A stretch of DNA of 64,000 nucleotides from Sphingobacterium sp. ML3W (GTDB lineage Bacteria > Bacteroidota > Bacteroidia > Sphingobacteriales > Sphingobacteriaceae), in NCBI RefSeq assembly GCF_029542085.1, contig NZ_CP107036.1, positions 6,324,001 through 6,388,000 of the forward strand. The letters run 5' to 3'. A model generated the notes under the pieces. It was not told where the DNA came from. It did not search any database and saw only the letters and a list, made by a program, of their open reading frames with translations. The position numbers and the translations under genes are program-made. Positions 17,109-26,714 of the stretch are shown piece after piece; the first letter of the stretch is position 1, and the number at the start of each line of letters is the position of its first letter.

Positions 17109-19244
17109 TTAAGTAGTCAGTAATCCTGCTGCACGTAATTTTGTTTTTAGGTCTCGTAGTTCTGTAAGAATACCCTGCATTTCAGATTGTATATAATTTG
17201 CACTGGGGGCTATTGCCGAATCTGAACTGGGGGCCGATGCTTTTACGATACCTTTGAGGTTAGGGGTGGCATCGGGGGTGATATTTACCCATTCGCCTGC
17301 TCCATTATACCATACTGGTCTGCCAATACTATTGTTAAATAACATTTCACCCAGTACTCCATTTGTGGGTAAAGTCGCATTATTTGCGTATTTCACTAAC
17401 TGGACATTTGCCCATTTACTATTGTTGTTATAATCACCTAATTTTACCCTTAGCTTGGACCAGGCAGTCACCAAGTTATCTGCGGTTTGAGTCGTAGGAG
17501 TATTTAGCGAAAAATCACCTAAAGTCCCTTTGTCCGAATAATCTCCATCTTTGGTTAGAAAACTTACAGGCGTGTTAACTCTTGGGGTGATATTCGTTGC
17601 TTGAATTGGCACAGTATTATTTCCTATGAGCACTGTATTTATATCCACGATTCCTTCTAGTGCAGGATTATAGAAGATAAAATAGTTTGTTGTCTGACTA
17701 ATGTTAAAAGATCTATTTCTAGATATATTTAAATTGTCGATATTGGCAAATACTTGTATAGCGATAGAATAATTAGATGCACTGTCAATAAATGTGTTCT
17801 CCTGTACTTTGGTATAATGACAGTACATTAACCTGAGAGCTGTGTCATTGGCGGCAGATCGTTCAAATCTGTTGGAGATAATATTTGTATTGTAGACGCC
17901 TGATTCAGGGTTGTACACATTAATCCAAGTATTGTCAGGGAGTTGTTGTTGCTTGTTAAATCCAAGTATTGCACTTGTTGTATACCCACCTCCAAAAGTG
18001 TTGTTTACAATGTCGATATTTCTTGCTCTAGTAATTCTAAATGGCCCCCTGGCGACACCACTTTCTGCATAATTATCTCTAAATAAGATATTAGATGATG
18101 GAGAATTGGTATTCATAGATTTAACACTATCTCCTTGCCAATTAAAAACATAACCCGAACTTGATTTATCACCTTTTTGAATAGTATTATTATAAACTTG
18201 AAAATTAGAAGGATTCAATAAATAAGGTGCATTTTCGGCCCAGCCGAAGTAAAAACTTATAATTCCGATGTTTCCACCAATATTTTTAAAATAGTTATTG
18301 AATATGTTTATATTCTGACATCTATGCCAGGTCGCTTCATTGGGCTCTATATCAATGGCTCCAGGCATATTCGGTCTGGTACAATTCAAAAACACATTAT
18401 TATAAATATTTATATTCTCACCGCTGATGACGCTAATACCATTTCTATTTTCATTGTTTCGACCATCTATAACATTGTCGTGTATATCAATATTCGTATT
18501 TTCATAATGTCGGTTTTTATCGCTGTCACCTTGTTTAATGGCACTTAATGTAATTGCATCACCCAAAAAGCCAAAAAACTTACACTTTTTTATTGTTATA
18601 TTTTGCCCCCCGATTACACTCAATTGATGATAAAATTGATCATCCTGATTGACCCAATTAAGCGCCCTATTTTCAAATGAAATATTAGCAATGGTAATAT
18701 TGCTTATAGTCTGATCATCCCCTTTAAATACGTTTAAGCTTTTTGAATAATATCCAGTACTAGAGATGGTTTTGCTACCGTAGACCAGCGTTGCCCCATC
18801 TTCCCCGATAAAATGAGTATTATCCTTGTTTATCCATAATCCTTGATTAAAATTAATGTAGTATCTGCCTTTCGGTAGGAAAACATTACCACCTAGATCT
18901 AATGCATTTTGAATTTTATTGGTTACGTTGTCAGATGGAGTTTCAGTTGTGTTTATTTCGTCGAGCGCTGTCACGTTCGGGAAAGCACCAAAATATCTTA
19001 CATCAATTTCCGAGTTAAAATTGTGTTCCAGTGTTATTGTCCCTATTACAATTACGCTGCCTCCATTGTCAGTCGCCGTGGTGGTGGATGGATAATAGAT
19101 GATAGGATCTGGAGTATCGCTGGCTAGATAATATCCTAGAAGTTGTATGCCATCATAGGTGTTATTTTGTAATCCAGTAATTTCAGCAGCAGATAACGCA
19201 CGCATATCTGCCATTGTTTTTTTGATGAGAAGTTGATTTGCCAT
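17109..19244 (-). CDS. Right-handed beta-helix surface/tail-spike-like protein 1
   Basis: The start is placed at MANQLLIKKTMADMR (19244); upstream codons are an untranslated extension. 711 residues. An N-terminal module of about 130 residues is shared almost identically with the gene at 19536-21638. A GGNVFLPKGRYYINF entry strand follows, then many short NxIxIxNNxF-type coils typical of pectate-lyase-like parallel beta-helices. A C-terminal helical tail with SDSAIAPSANYIQSEMQGILTELRDLKTKLRAAG resembles tail-fibre trimerisation/coiled segments. No catalytic residues can be assigned. No phage structural genes lie nearby, so a surface polysaccharide-binding or -cleaving role is as likely as a tail spike. 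Confidence 0.75.
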   Translation of the reverse strand: MANQLLIKKTMADMRALSAAEITGLQNNTYDGIQLLGYYLASDTPDPIIYYPSTTTATDNGGSVIVIGTITLEHNFNSEIDVRYFGAFPNVTALDEINTTETPSDNVTNKIQNALDLGGNVFLPKGRYYINFNQGLWINKDNTHFIGEDGATLVYGSKTISSTGYYSKSLNVFKGDDQTISNITIANISFENRALNWVNQDDQFYHQLSVIGGQNITIKKCKFFGFLGDAITLSAIKQGDSDKNRHYENTNIDIHDNVIDGRNNENRNGISVISGENINIYNNVFLNCTRPNMPGAIDIEPNEATWHRCQNINIFNNYFKNIGGNIGIISFYFGWAENAPYLLNPSNFQVYNNTIQKGDKSSSGYVFNWQGDSVKSMNTNSPSSNILFRDNYAESGVARGPFRITRARNIDIVNNTFGGGYTTSAILGFNKQQQLPDNTWINVYNPESGVYNTNIISNRFERSAANDTALRLMYCHYTKVQENTFIDSASNYSIAIQVFANIDNLNISRNRSFNISQTTNYFIFYNPALEGIVDINTVLIGNNTVPIQATNITPRVNTPVSFLTKDGDYSDKGTLGDFSLNTPTTQTADNLVTAWSKLRVKLGDYNNNSKWANVQLVKYANNATLPTNGVLGEMLFNNSIGRPVWYNGAGEWVNITPDATPNLKGIVKASAPSSDSAIAPSANYIQSEMQGILTELRDLKTKLRAAGLLTT

Positions 19245-19326
19245 AATGTTTTTGTTTTTAAATGATAAACAAACATAGACTTTATGGAAGGCACGATTAA
19301 GTAAAAAGCAGGTTATCTTAGCGGTA
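18841..19326 (-). repeat. Long direct repeat, copy 1 (N-terminal coding part plus promoter)
   Basis: About 486 bp nearly identical to 21235-21720 (offset 2394). Read along the genes, it covers the upstream region, the start codon and the first ~135 codons. Only scattered single differences are visible, for example one Ser/Gly change. Similarity stops abruptly at both ends, just before the beta-helix coils and just upstream of the promoter region. Confidence 0.85.
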
Positions 19327-19483
19327 AAAGCCAACAACCGAAAACTCCCCATGAGCAACGATTTAATGGAGGCTCCATTTCTTCAATATGATAGACATAT
19401 ACTTTTTTCGACCCATTTTGCTACACGCAGCTTGGACAGTACTTCTGAAGGGAGAACTTAAATCTTAAGCTTCGATACAGAGC

Positions 19484-19521
19484 AAAAAGCCGTTCCATAA
19501 TAGCTTATGAGACGGCTTTTT
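19484..19521. terminator. Terminator after beta-helix gene 2
   Basis: AAAAAGCCGT/ACGGCTTTTT hairpin, symmetrical with A and T runs on both sides. It serves the minus-strand gene ending at 19536. Confidence 0.75.
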
Positions 19522-19535
19522 CCCATCGAGAGACA

Positions 19536-21638
19536 TTAGGATGCTAGTATTCCCGATGCACGCAATTTTAATTTTAGATCCCTCAGTTCCACTAAAATAG
19601 CTTGTATTTCTGCTTGAGTATATATCGCGGAGGGTGTACTTGCTGAATCTGGTGATGCAGCAGATTGTTTCACCCTTCCATAAGTTAAAGGACTGGCTGG
19701 TGCAAGCAGATCTCTCCATCCGTTATTGAAAAACCATTTCGGTCTTTCCTCATTAGCATCCCACACCATCTCACCATTTACTGCATTAGCGGTGGGTAAA
19801 TTAATTGTATTGGCTACTTTAATGATTTGTAAATCTCTCCATAAACTATTTCCTGAAGCTGAATCTGATTTAAAGTTAATACCTACTCTTGAATTGACAG
19901 TTCTATTAGATTCTGCTACAGATGAAGGAGAATATATTCTCAGATCCCCAAAATCAGCATTCCCTGAATAAATTACATCAATGTTCTTCTGGATACTTGG
20001 TGCGCCCTTTTTATTGATTTTGAGTATATTGATAAGATTTCCGTTTATATAATTATCGCCAATGTATATGGCATCCATATCAACTGTGGTGCTCGGATCT
20101 GCACTTAAATGTAGGTAATACGTTGCAGTATTATTAATGTTTTCAAAACTGTTCCCTTGTATAGAAACATTTCTGACATCCGCGCCAGCGGGAATGTCCA
20201 ATATTGTAGTTGTAGCCGCGTCCCTAAAGGTATTATTTCTAATTTTCAGACCATTAATATAAGAGAAGCGGAGGCATGGAGTTGATTTTCCCTGTTTAAA
20301 TAGATTGTTTTCTATATGGACATTGATACACATTGTTGCCGATGGAATCCCACCGATAAAAGAAATAAAACCACCTTCTGTATATTTTTCAAAGATATTG
20401 TTGTTGATAATTATATCTTTAACACCATAAAGCAAAAATAGACGATCTCCCGTTCCTTCCTGTATCAAATTCCCTTCAAAAACAATATTATTAGATGGAG
20501 TGTTAGTGGTTTGATCTTTGGGGCTAGCTTTCATATCCACAAAAAATGAAAACTTATTTTTAGTTGTCCCGCCTCCTAAAATCTGATTATTCCTTATAAA
20601 TATACTGTTTGGTTCAACAATTTTAGGATCGGGACTGCCATAACAACCTATCACACCTGCCATTCCACCAATATTACGTAAAATATTATTTTCAATAAAA
20701 ATATTTCTAATTATGTAATTGGGTTTGTCATTGGGTTCTATGTCTATTCCGCCAGGCATATCTGCGCGTGTAAAATTTTGAATCGTATTATTAAAGATCC
20801 TAATACTTTCTCCATCTACTATACTTATACCATTTCGGTTTTGATTGTTTCTCCCATCTACGAAACAATCATGAATACTAACATTACTATTAAAAATTTT
20901 CTTTGTTAATTCCTCGGTTTGATTCGTGTTTCCTCCTAAACATATACCATCACCTAATGCACCAAATATTTTTACAGCATAGATATCTATATTTGAGCCA
21001 CCTAATATATTAATGTGATGATAGAACTGATCTTGATCATTAATCCAGGCCTCTGCTTTACGTTCAAAGCAGAGGTCAAAAATTTTTACACTATCTACGT
21101 TTAAAGTATCAAAATTAACAATATTTAAAGTTCTATAATAAAACCCGTCAGATCTCCTATTTCTATTTCCTCCAACTAGTATAGATAATCCTTTATCACC
21201 ATAAAAGTTTGTTCCACTTTTAGAAATAAAAAGCCCTTGATTAAAATTAATGTAGTATCTGCCTTTCGGTAGGAAAACATTACCACCTAGATCTAATGCA
21301 TTTTGAATTTTATTGGTTACGTTGTCAGATGGAGTTTCAGTTGTGTTTATTTCGTCGAGCGCTGTCACGTTCGGGAAAGCACCAAAATATCTTACATCAA
21401 TTTCCGAGTTAAAATTGTGTTCCAGTGTTATTGTCCCTATTACAATTACGCTGCCTCCATTGTCAGTCGCCGTGGTGGTGGATGGATAATAGATGATAGG
21501 ATCTGGAGTATCGCCGGCTAGATAATATCCTAGAAGTTGTATGCCATCATAGGTGTTATTTTGTAATCCAGTAATTTCAGCAGCAGATAACGCACGCATA
21601 TCTGCCATTGTTTTTTTGATGAGAAGTTGATTTGCCAT
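19536..21638 (-). CDS. Right-handed beta-helix surface/tail-spike-like protein 2
   Basis: The start is placed at MANQLLIKKTMADMR (21638). 700 residues. The first ~135 residues are almost identical to protein 1. The beta-helix part has the same design (NISIHDCFVDGRNNQNRNGIS, DMPGGIDIEPND) but is strongly diverged, and the tail is related (SPDSASTPSAIYTQAEIQAILVELRDLKLKLRA). This pattern of a constant N-terminus and variable helix is what recombining receptor-binding proteins show. It has its own copy of the promoter region. Confidence 0.75.
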   Translation of the reverse strand: MANQLLIKKTMADMRALSAAEITGLQNNTYDGIQLLGYYLAGDTPDPIIYYPSTTTATDNGGSVIVIGTITLEHNFNSEIDVRYFGAFPNVTALDEINTTETPSDNVTNKIQNALDLGGNVFLPKGRYYINFNQGLFISKSGTNFYGDKGLSILVGGNRNRRSDGFYYRTLNIVNFDTLNVDSVKIFDLCFERKAEAWINDQDQFYHHINILGGSNIDIYAVKIFGALGDGICLGGNTNQTEELTKKIFNSNVSIHDCFVDGRNNQNRNGISIVDGESIRIFNNTIQNFTRADMPGGIDIEPNDKPNYIIRNIFIENNILRNIGGMAGVIGCYGSPDPKIVEPNSIFIRNNQILGGGTTKNKFSFFVDMKASPKDQTTNTPSNNIVFEGNLIQEGTGDRLFLLYGVKDIIINNNIFEKYTEGGFISFIGGIPSATMCINVHIENNLFKQGKSTPCLRFSYINGLKIRNNTFRDAATTTILDIPAGADVRNVSIQGNSFENINNTATYYLHLSADPSTTVDMDAIYIGDNYINGNLINILKINKKGAPSIQKNIDVIYSGNADFGDLRIYSPSSVAESNRTVNSRVGINFKSDSASGNSLWRDLQIIKVANTINLPTANAVNGEMVWDANEERPKWFFNNGWRDLLAPASPLTYGRVKQSAASPDSASTPSAIYTQAEIQAILVELRDLKLKLRASGILAS

Positions 21639-21720
21639 AATGTTTTTGTTTTTAAATGATAAACAAACATAGACTTTATGGAAGGCACGATTAAGTAAAA
21701 AGCAGGTTATCTTAGCGGTA
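21235..21720 (-). repeat. Long direct repeat, copy 2
   Basis: Partner of 18841-19326 in the same orientation. Recombination between the two copies would delete one gene or create a chimera with the shared N-terminus. Confidence 0.85.
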
Positions 21721-21812
21721 AACGCTAACAACCGAAAGCTGACGAAGAACCTGCTATATCTTGAGTTTTACCAACGAGCAGTTTTACGATCCTAAAAATT
21801 AAAAATTTAGGT

Positions 21813-22037
21813 TTGTCGACCTATTCAAAGCTTTTATATTTTTTGGGCATCTCATTGGTAGAAGGCGGACCAGCACTAATTTTGGAAGAAAGAGTTAGTC
21901 GGGTTTTCAAATGTCAAAAATTTGAAGAGTTTAATAATCTTGATAGAATCTACACAGAAAACAGTTACCGCTACTACTTAAATTATATCCAAAGGTTATA
22001 TGATCTTACGAAACAAATGGAAGTCCGTCAGGATTAA
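21813..22037 (+). CDS. Doubtful small ORF
   Basis: 74 codons from a TTG with no ATG available between the preceding in-frame stop and the body. The product (FLGISLVEGGPALILEERVSRVFKCQKFEEFNNLDRIYTENS..) has reasonable composition and might be the remainder of a longer gene. No ribosome-binding site or family evidence was seen. Confidence 0.25.
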   Translation: MSTYSKLLYFLGISLVEGGPALILEERVSRVFKCQKFEEFNNLDRIYTENSYRYYLNYIQRLYDLTKQMEVRQD

Positions 22038-22150
22038 ATAGGGCTATTTCTTTTTACTTTTGGAAATAACCTTAAATAATCGGCCTTTCATTCCTAAACA
22101 ATATTTCGGATATTTGGACAAAGGCCAGTTTTTAGTTAAAAGATTTTATC

Positions 22151-22481
22151 ATGTCGGATATTCAGCAGTTAATAGCACAGATCAGAGCGTTCAGAGATGC
22201 AAAGAGATTGAGAGCAGTTTCACAATTCCAAGGATCTAGCGTTGGCATTGAGCATTGAGGCTTCCGAGCCACTGGAGCTTTTTCTTTGGAAAGGGAATGA
22301 GGATGCCAATCCTGATAAACTGAAGAACGAACTTGCAGATGTAATTATGTATGCGCTGTTGCTTGCCGATAAGCACGGACTTGATATTAAGCAGATCGTT
22401 GAGGACAAGATGAAACTTAACAACGAAAAATATCCAGTCGAAAAGGCCAAGGGAACGGCTAAAAAATATAACGAGTTATAG
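22151..22481 (+). pseudogene. MazG-like NTP pyrophosphohydrolase, frameshifted
   Basis: The ATG at 22151 gives MSDIQQLIAQIRAFRDA and then leaves frame. The continuation in the other frame (from about 22215) is clearly MazG-like: LALSIEASEPLELFLWKG with the EAxExxE metal site, and ELADVIMYALLLADK with the ExxD pair. At the junction one extra A and a TGG-to-TGA change break the usual RDWEQFHN segment, and the conserved SELLE is SEPLE. Intact homologues are small all-alpha dNTP-cleaning enzymes; this copy looks inactivated. Confidence 0.7.
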
Positions 22482-22628
22482 GGAAATCATAAAACTGAGT
22501 AAGGATATTATATTTAAGAAAAAGAACGATATGAGCATAGTTTTAATTGAGCTAGGTTGAATAAAATTGAGAACATATTCGTACGAGTATGAAATATATT
22601 CTCTGTTTAATATGTAATAATTTAAATG

Positions 22629-22672
22629 AATGGGATGATTAATGTATCAAATTAATCATCCCATTTTATTTT
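22629..22672 (+). terminator. Intrinsic terminator
   Basis: AATGGGATGATTAAT/ATTAATCATCCCATT, a 15-bp perfect stem with a 7-base loop (22629-22665) and a T-rich tail. Confidence 0.8.
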
Positions 22673-22685
22673 ATACATAACTTAT

Positions 22686-22729
22686 TACGGAAAACCGTAA
22701 AAATTATTAGTATAGATGCACTTATTTTG
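22686..22729 (+). promoter_or_regulatory. Operator site F with -7-like box
   Basis: TACGGAAAACCGTA at 22686-22699 (TTACGG/CCGTAA arms) and TTATTTTG at 22722-22729, again at 29.5 bp centre to box, one base from TAnnTTTG. It drives the lipoprotein gene at 22777. Confidence 0.55.
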
Positions 22730-22776
22730 TTTCTGTACCTCTAATCGGGAAAATTATTAAAATAAGCTCATGTCAT

Positions 22777-23280
22777 ATGAAAAGTCTCTTATCTATACTA
22801 TTGATCGTCTTCATCGCAGCTTGTGGAAGCACTGAGCCCGAGCCAACAAAAGAAATTTCATTAGCTATTCCCGAAGAATCAATAGCTGTTAGACCTGCCA
22901 GAAATTTAGTATACGACAGTTTGGACGTAGAATATAGAAAAAAAGGTTTCAATGGCTTTACCGATGCTATCGGGGAATTTAAAATGATCGATGCCATTGC
23001 AGCGTACTTGGCAAATCCGAATGACGGCAACTTCAATAGAAAAATCTTAGAAAGGGAAACTGAAATTAGAAATCAAATATATAAACAGTGGTTGGGTAAG
23101 CATAACTTACAGCAGCAATTATTTGAAAAAGATTCGTACAATGATGCAATCGAATGGGGTAACCTAGCCCATAAAAACTCACATGTGAGATATACAAGTT
23201 TTGGAGAAATTATAAGGAAAAAGCATTTTTCACCTTCAATGAGTATTCAAAGAGCTATTCAGTTGGTTGAAAGTAATTGA
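22777..23280 (+). CDS. Uncharacterised lipoprotein
   Basis: 167 residues. The signal sequence SILLIVFIAACGS has its lipobox Cys at residue 16. The mature part is short, charged and helical (GFTDAIGEFKMIDAIAAYLANPND, NRKILERETEIRNQIYKQWLGKHN). No family was recognised. Single gene preceded by operator site F. Confidence 0.65.
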   Translation: MKSLLSILLIVFIAACGSTEPEPTKEISLAIPEESIAVRPARNLVYDSLDVEYRKKGFNGFTDAIGEFKMIDAIAAYLANPNDGNFNRKILERETEIRNQIYKQWLGKHNLQQQLFEKDSYNDAIEWGNLAHKNSHVRYTSFGEIIRKKHFSPSMSIQRAIQLVESN

Positions 23281-23621
23281 TTCATTTTTTGATTTTTAGA
23301 AGGATCAATTTTTATTAATTAATTAATAAAAAATAATGCCTTTTTTTCATACAATATAGAGAGACTGCCATAAAGTCTTGAATGCCCACTTAAAATTTAT
23401 GTCAATTCTTCTCTTTTTTAAAAAGGTCAGGTTTTTGTTTGTGTAATAATTTTAACCTAAAATATTATTATATATGAAAAAGTAATAATTATTCTCTCGC
23501 TGATGAGCCAGGTTCATATTGCGAGTTCAGAGTATTTTTATCTTTAAGTTTGGAAATGCAAAGGTAGGACTAAATCTGAAAAATCAAAATATATTTTATT
23601 CTGAATATTACTAACTAAATA
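23281..23621. promoter_or_regulatory. AT-rich leader of the defence island
   Basis: 340 gene-free bases. A consensus -7 box TAAGTTTG lies at 23545-23552, about 70 bases before the first defence gene. The base composition becomes markedly more AT-rich from here to about 31.8 kb. Nothing else was recognised. Confidence 0.4.
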
Positions 23622-24527
23622 ATGAAAATAATGTCACTAAGTTTTACCAAGCATTATCAAATAAAAAAAGGAGTAGCCATAGGTTTCGCCAACATTCCAA
23701 TCGATGAAAATGAGATACAAGCATTTATATGTCCATTCTTAATCGAAAAATATAAATATCAGCCTCTTATTTTGGAAATAAGTGAAAGAATGAAAAATTT
23801 TCTTAGAGAATTAAATAATAGTTATATTAAAAAAAATGATAAAATAAACGGTGTAAAGTTTCTGGATCACCTTCATGAGCCTAACGAATATCATTTAGGC
23901 TATTCCATAAGTAATAAGGGAAAGGCAGTTTCATCTTTCATTGCTAATGACATTTTTAGTTCTTTAAGAAACAATGCTTTTGCTAAACAGGGTTTTTCTA
24001 TAACTAATGAAGCTCATAATGTATTATTGTTAGTGCACGGCATTGGTCAGGATATTATGTCTGATATTATAGCAAATGTATGTAGAGATATATTTGCTAA
24101 ATTCACTCTAAACGAGTGTAATAGACTAAAAGTTCCCATTCAGATAGTTAATATTGAATTTTATAATGATAAGTCAAAACTCTGGGAAACTGCAAAAGTA
24201 GAGTTACCTGTTTTTGGGCGAAAAATTATTTTAGTGCCCTCTCAAATTCTAGCTGGAACACGTGCTTTTGTTAATAGGTATAATTGGTTTGTTTCTTCAA
24301 ATTATATTTCCAAAGAAGTTATGAACATGGATAACCCGCCCAAAAAAATGGTTACTCAAATGAAAAATGGGACCAAAAAGGCTATTATTAAAGAAATATA
24401 TAAACAATATAAGAAGCCCAAGAAAGAACTTGTTAATTTCGTTATAAAATATGTTAATTCTCTCGATGAATTTATTGAGTATGCAAAAATTAACTATCCA
24501 GAATTAGATTTGGATCATCTGAGGTAA
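23622..24527 (+). CDS. Uncharacterised defence-island protein
   Basis: 301 residues, the second ATG (residue 4) being an equally good start. Conserved-looking blocks are LHEPNEYHLGYSISNKGKAVS, LLVHGIGQDIMSDIIANV, LPVFGRKIILVPSQIL and a basic Lys-rich C-terminal half. The HEPNExHLGYS, D-x-x-SDxxxN and LVP blocks recall an unnamed family I associate with defence loci; I cannot name it. The gene lies 123 bases upstream of the OLD-type ATPase in the same direction and may be an accessory or third component of that system, or an independent passenger. Confidence 0.55.
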   Translation: MKIMSLSFTKHYQIKKGVAIGFANIPIDENEIQAFICPFLIEKYKYQPLILEISERMKNFLRELNNSYIKKNDKINGVKFLDHLHEPNEYHLGYSISNKGKAVSSFIANDIFSSLRNNAFAKQGFSITNEAHNVLLLVHGIGQDIMSDIIANVCRDIFAKFTLNECNRLKVPIQIVNIEFYNDKSKLWETAKVELPVFGRKIILVPSQILAGTRAFVNRYNWFVSSNYISKEVMNMDNPPKKMVTQMKNGTKKAIIKEIYKQYKKPKKELVNFVIKYVNSLDEFIEYAKINYPELDLDHLR

Positions 24528-24650
24528 AAAGAAAGAAGATTTAGTCGAAGAATACTTGTGAATTTTTCTGCCTAAATTAGTTTTCAGTTAAATTTAAATA
24601 TATTTATTTTAAGTTTTGTTTATAGTGTTTATTTTTATTGTTTAGCCATA

Positions 24651-26714
24651 ATGTATATCAACAGTATAAAAATTGAGGGATTTCGAAATTTTAAAGATAG
24701 TCAAATTAAATTCAATGAAGGTGTGAATGTTATTATTGGACATAATAACGCTGGAAAAACAAATCTATTAAGAGCACTGTCGCTTGTTCTGGACAATAAA
24801 ACTTCAAGAAAACTAGAAATTGATGATTTTAATAAAAACATTCCAATTTCTGATTTACGTGCGCAACCTCCAAAAGTGACTATAACGTTGTCGATTTCAG
24901 AAAGTGAGAATGAAGATCTCGCGGCTGATGATTTGGTGACGGTGTCACCATGGTTGACAAAATTGGAATCGCCCTATAATGCAATGCTCACATACGTTTT
25001 CTTTTTACCCGAATCAGAGCACACTGAATATTTAGAAGCTTTGGCAGGTGAAACTGATATGAAGACAGCATGGTTAAAAATTAAACATGACTTTCTCAGG
25101 AAATATGTACATAAGATTTATGGAGGAAATCCCGTACTCCAAAGTCAAGCGGAATCAGAAAATCTACAAAAATTCGATTATCAATTTTTGCACGCAATAA
25201 GAGATGTTGAAAGAGATATGTTAACTGGTAGAACTTCTTTGCTCCGTGAAGTAATAGACTTTTTTATGGATTTTCAGATAAAAAATGACGTCTTAAAGGA
25301 TAAAGCTGCTAAATACTCCGAAATAATAGCCCATAAGAAAACGTTTTCTGCTGATGCATTAAATCTGATAACCCAACTTCAGAATAGGATGAAAGAGGGG
25401 CGTGACCATATAATGAAATATGCAGATGAAACTGGAGCGGCATTCGATGGTGCAAAACCTGGCTTTGACGGACAGATATCTGAAATTGAAATGTACTCCG
25501 CTTTAAAATTGATAATAACCCATACAACAGGCATCGAAATACCTGCAACCCATAATGGATTGGGCTATAACAATTTGATTTACATGTCCCTCTTGTTAGC
25601 CAAAATGCAGGTGGATACCAATGGTGATTATCTTGGAAGCAATGCCAAAGTGTTTCCGGTATTAGTGATTGAAGAACCTGAAGCACATTTACACCCATCG
25701 TTACAATATAAACTGTTGCGATTTCTTCATTCAACAGAAACTCAGAATGCAAGACAAATTTTCATAACCAGTCATTCAACAAATATAACCGCTGCTGTTT
25801 CACTTGATCAGATCATCTGTCTAAGTGGCGATGCGGGAGGGAACGTAAACATAGGTTATCCGGGGAAGGTATTTACGAATGATGTAGCAGGAAATAATTC
25901 CAAAGCCTATGTTCAACGTTTCTTAGATGCGACGCGCTCTGATATGCTTTTTGCAAAGAATATTATATTGGTTGAAGGAATTGCCGAACAAATTTTGATA
26001 CCTACGTTAGGTCGATACATCGGCAAAAATATCGAGGACACACACACCGTCGTAATCAATGTTGGCGGAAGATATTTTGATCATTTTCTTAAATTATTTG
26101 ATTCGAATAATGCCTATACAATCTATAAAACTGTAGCGTGTATTACTGATCAAGATCCCTCCAGAAAAAAATTAGGCATTAACGAAAAGTATAAAAAATG
26201 CTACCCCTTTGAACTTAATCAAGATAATGCAAATTACGAATACAAGATATCCGGAGATCCACCGATTGCACAATATGCGACCCATCCAAATATTCGTTTT
26301 TTCTCTCAGGATGCTGTTTTTGGAAAGACCTTAGAATACGAGCTGATGTTTTCAAATCCTTCATGTGAAATGCTTATAACAGATAGCGTTTCAAATCAGG
26401 TAGAATTGACAGCAATATCAACACATATTGCCAAAGGTGAGAAGGTTGCTGACGTAGTAACAGCGAATACCATGCACAAAAGCGATGAAAATACTCGTAT
26501 TACAGTTTCTCTGTTAAATTGTAATGCAGCCGGATGGGACGAACCTACTAAAATGAAAGCTCTACTGGCAGCAAGGTATTTGAACAGTTTGTCCAAAGGG
26601 GGAAATGCGCTAGAAATTGCCGCTAAATTAGAAGATAACCTGCAAAGCCAAACTCCTATTTCATTTGTTGTTCCAACCTATCTTAAAGATGCAATAATTT
26701 GGTCATGTCAGTAG
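24651..26714 (+). CDS. gajA: OLD-family ATP-dependent endonuclease (GajA-like)
   Basis: 687 residues. The N-terminal SMC/ABC-type ATPase begins MYINSIKIEGFRNF, with Walker A GHNNAGKTN at 30-38 and Walker B LVIEEPEAHLHPS near 340, then ITSHSTN. The C-terminal TOPRIM domain shows ILVEGIAEQ near 438 and CITDQDPS near 496, the Glu and DxD that bind metal. This is the class 2 OLD layout, which occurs with a UvrD-like helicase as in Gabija anti-phage systems; the helicase gene overlaps its end here. It is longer than the original Bacillus GajA, so the name is by architecture. Confidence 0.85.
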   Translation: MYINSIKIEGFRNFKDSQIKFNEGVNVIIGHNNAGKTNLLRALSLVLDNKTSRKLEIDDFNKNIPISDLRAQPPKVTITLSISESENEDLAADDLVTVSPWLTKLESPYNAMLTYVFFLPESEHTEYLEALAGETDMKTAWLKIKHDFLRKYVHKIYGGNPVLQSQAESENLQKFDYQFLHAIRDVERDMLTGRTSLLREVIDFFMDFQIKNDVLKDKAAKYSEIIAHKKTFSADALNLITQLQNRMKEGRDHIMKYADETGAAFDGAKPGFDGQISEIEMYSALKLIITHTTGIEIPATHNGLGYNNLIYMSLLLAKMQVDTNGDYLGSNAKVFPVLVIEEPEAHLHPSLQYKLLRFLHSTETQNARQIFITSHSTNITAAVSLDQIICLSGDAGGNVNIGYPGKVFTNDVAGNNSKAYVQRFLDATRSDMLFAKNIILVEGIAEQILIPTLGRYIGKNIEDTHTVVINVGGRYFDHFLKLFDSNNAYTIYKTVACITDQDPSRKKLGINEKYKKCYPFELNQDNANYEYKISGDPPIAQYATHPNIRFFSQDAVFGKTLEYELMFSNPSCEMLITDSVSNQVELTAISTHIAKGEKVADVVTANTMHKSDENTRITVSLLNCNAAGWDEPTKMKALLAARYLNSLSKGGNALEIAAKLEDNLQSQTPISFVVPTYLKDAIIWSCQ

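Noticed and set aside
17109..21638. Prophage or tailocin region
   Set aside because: The two beta-helix proteins look like tail spikes, but no capsid, tail, lysis or baseplate gene lies around them.
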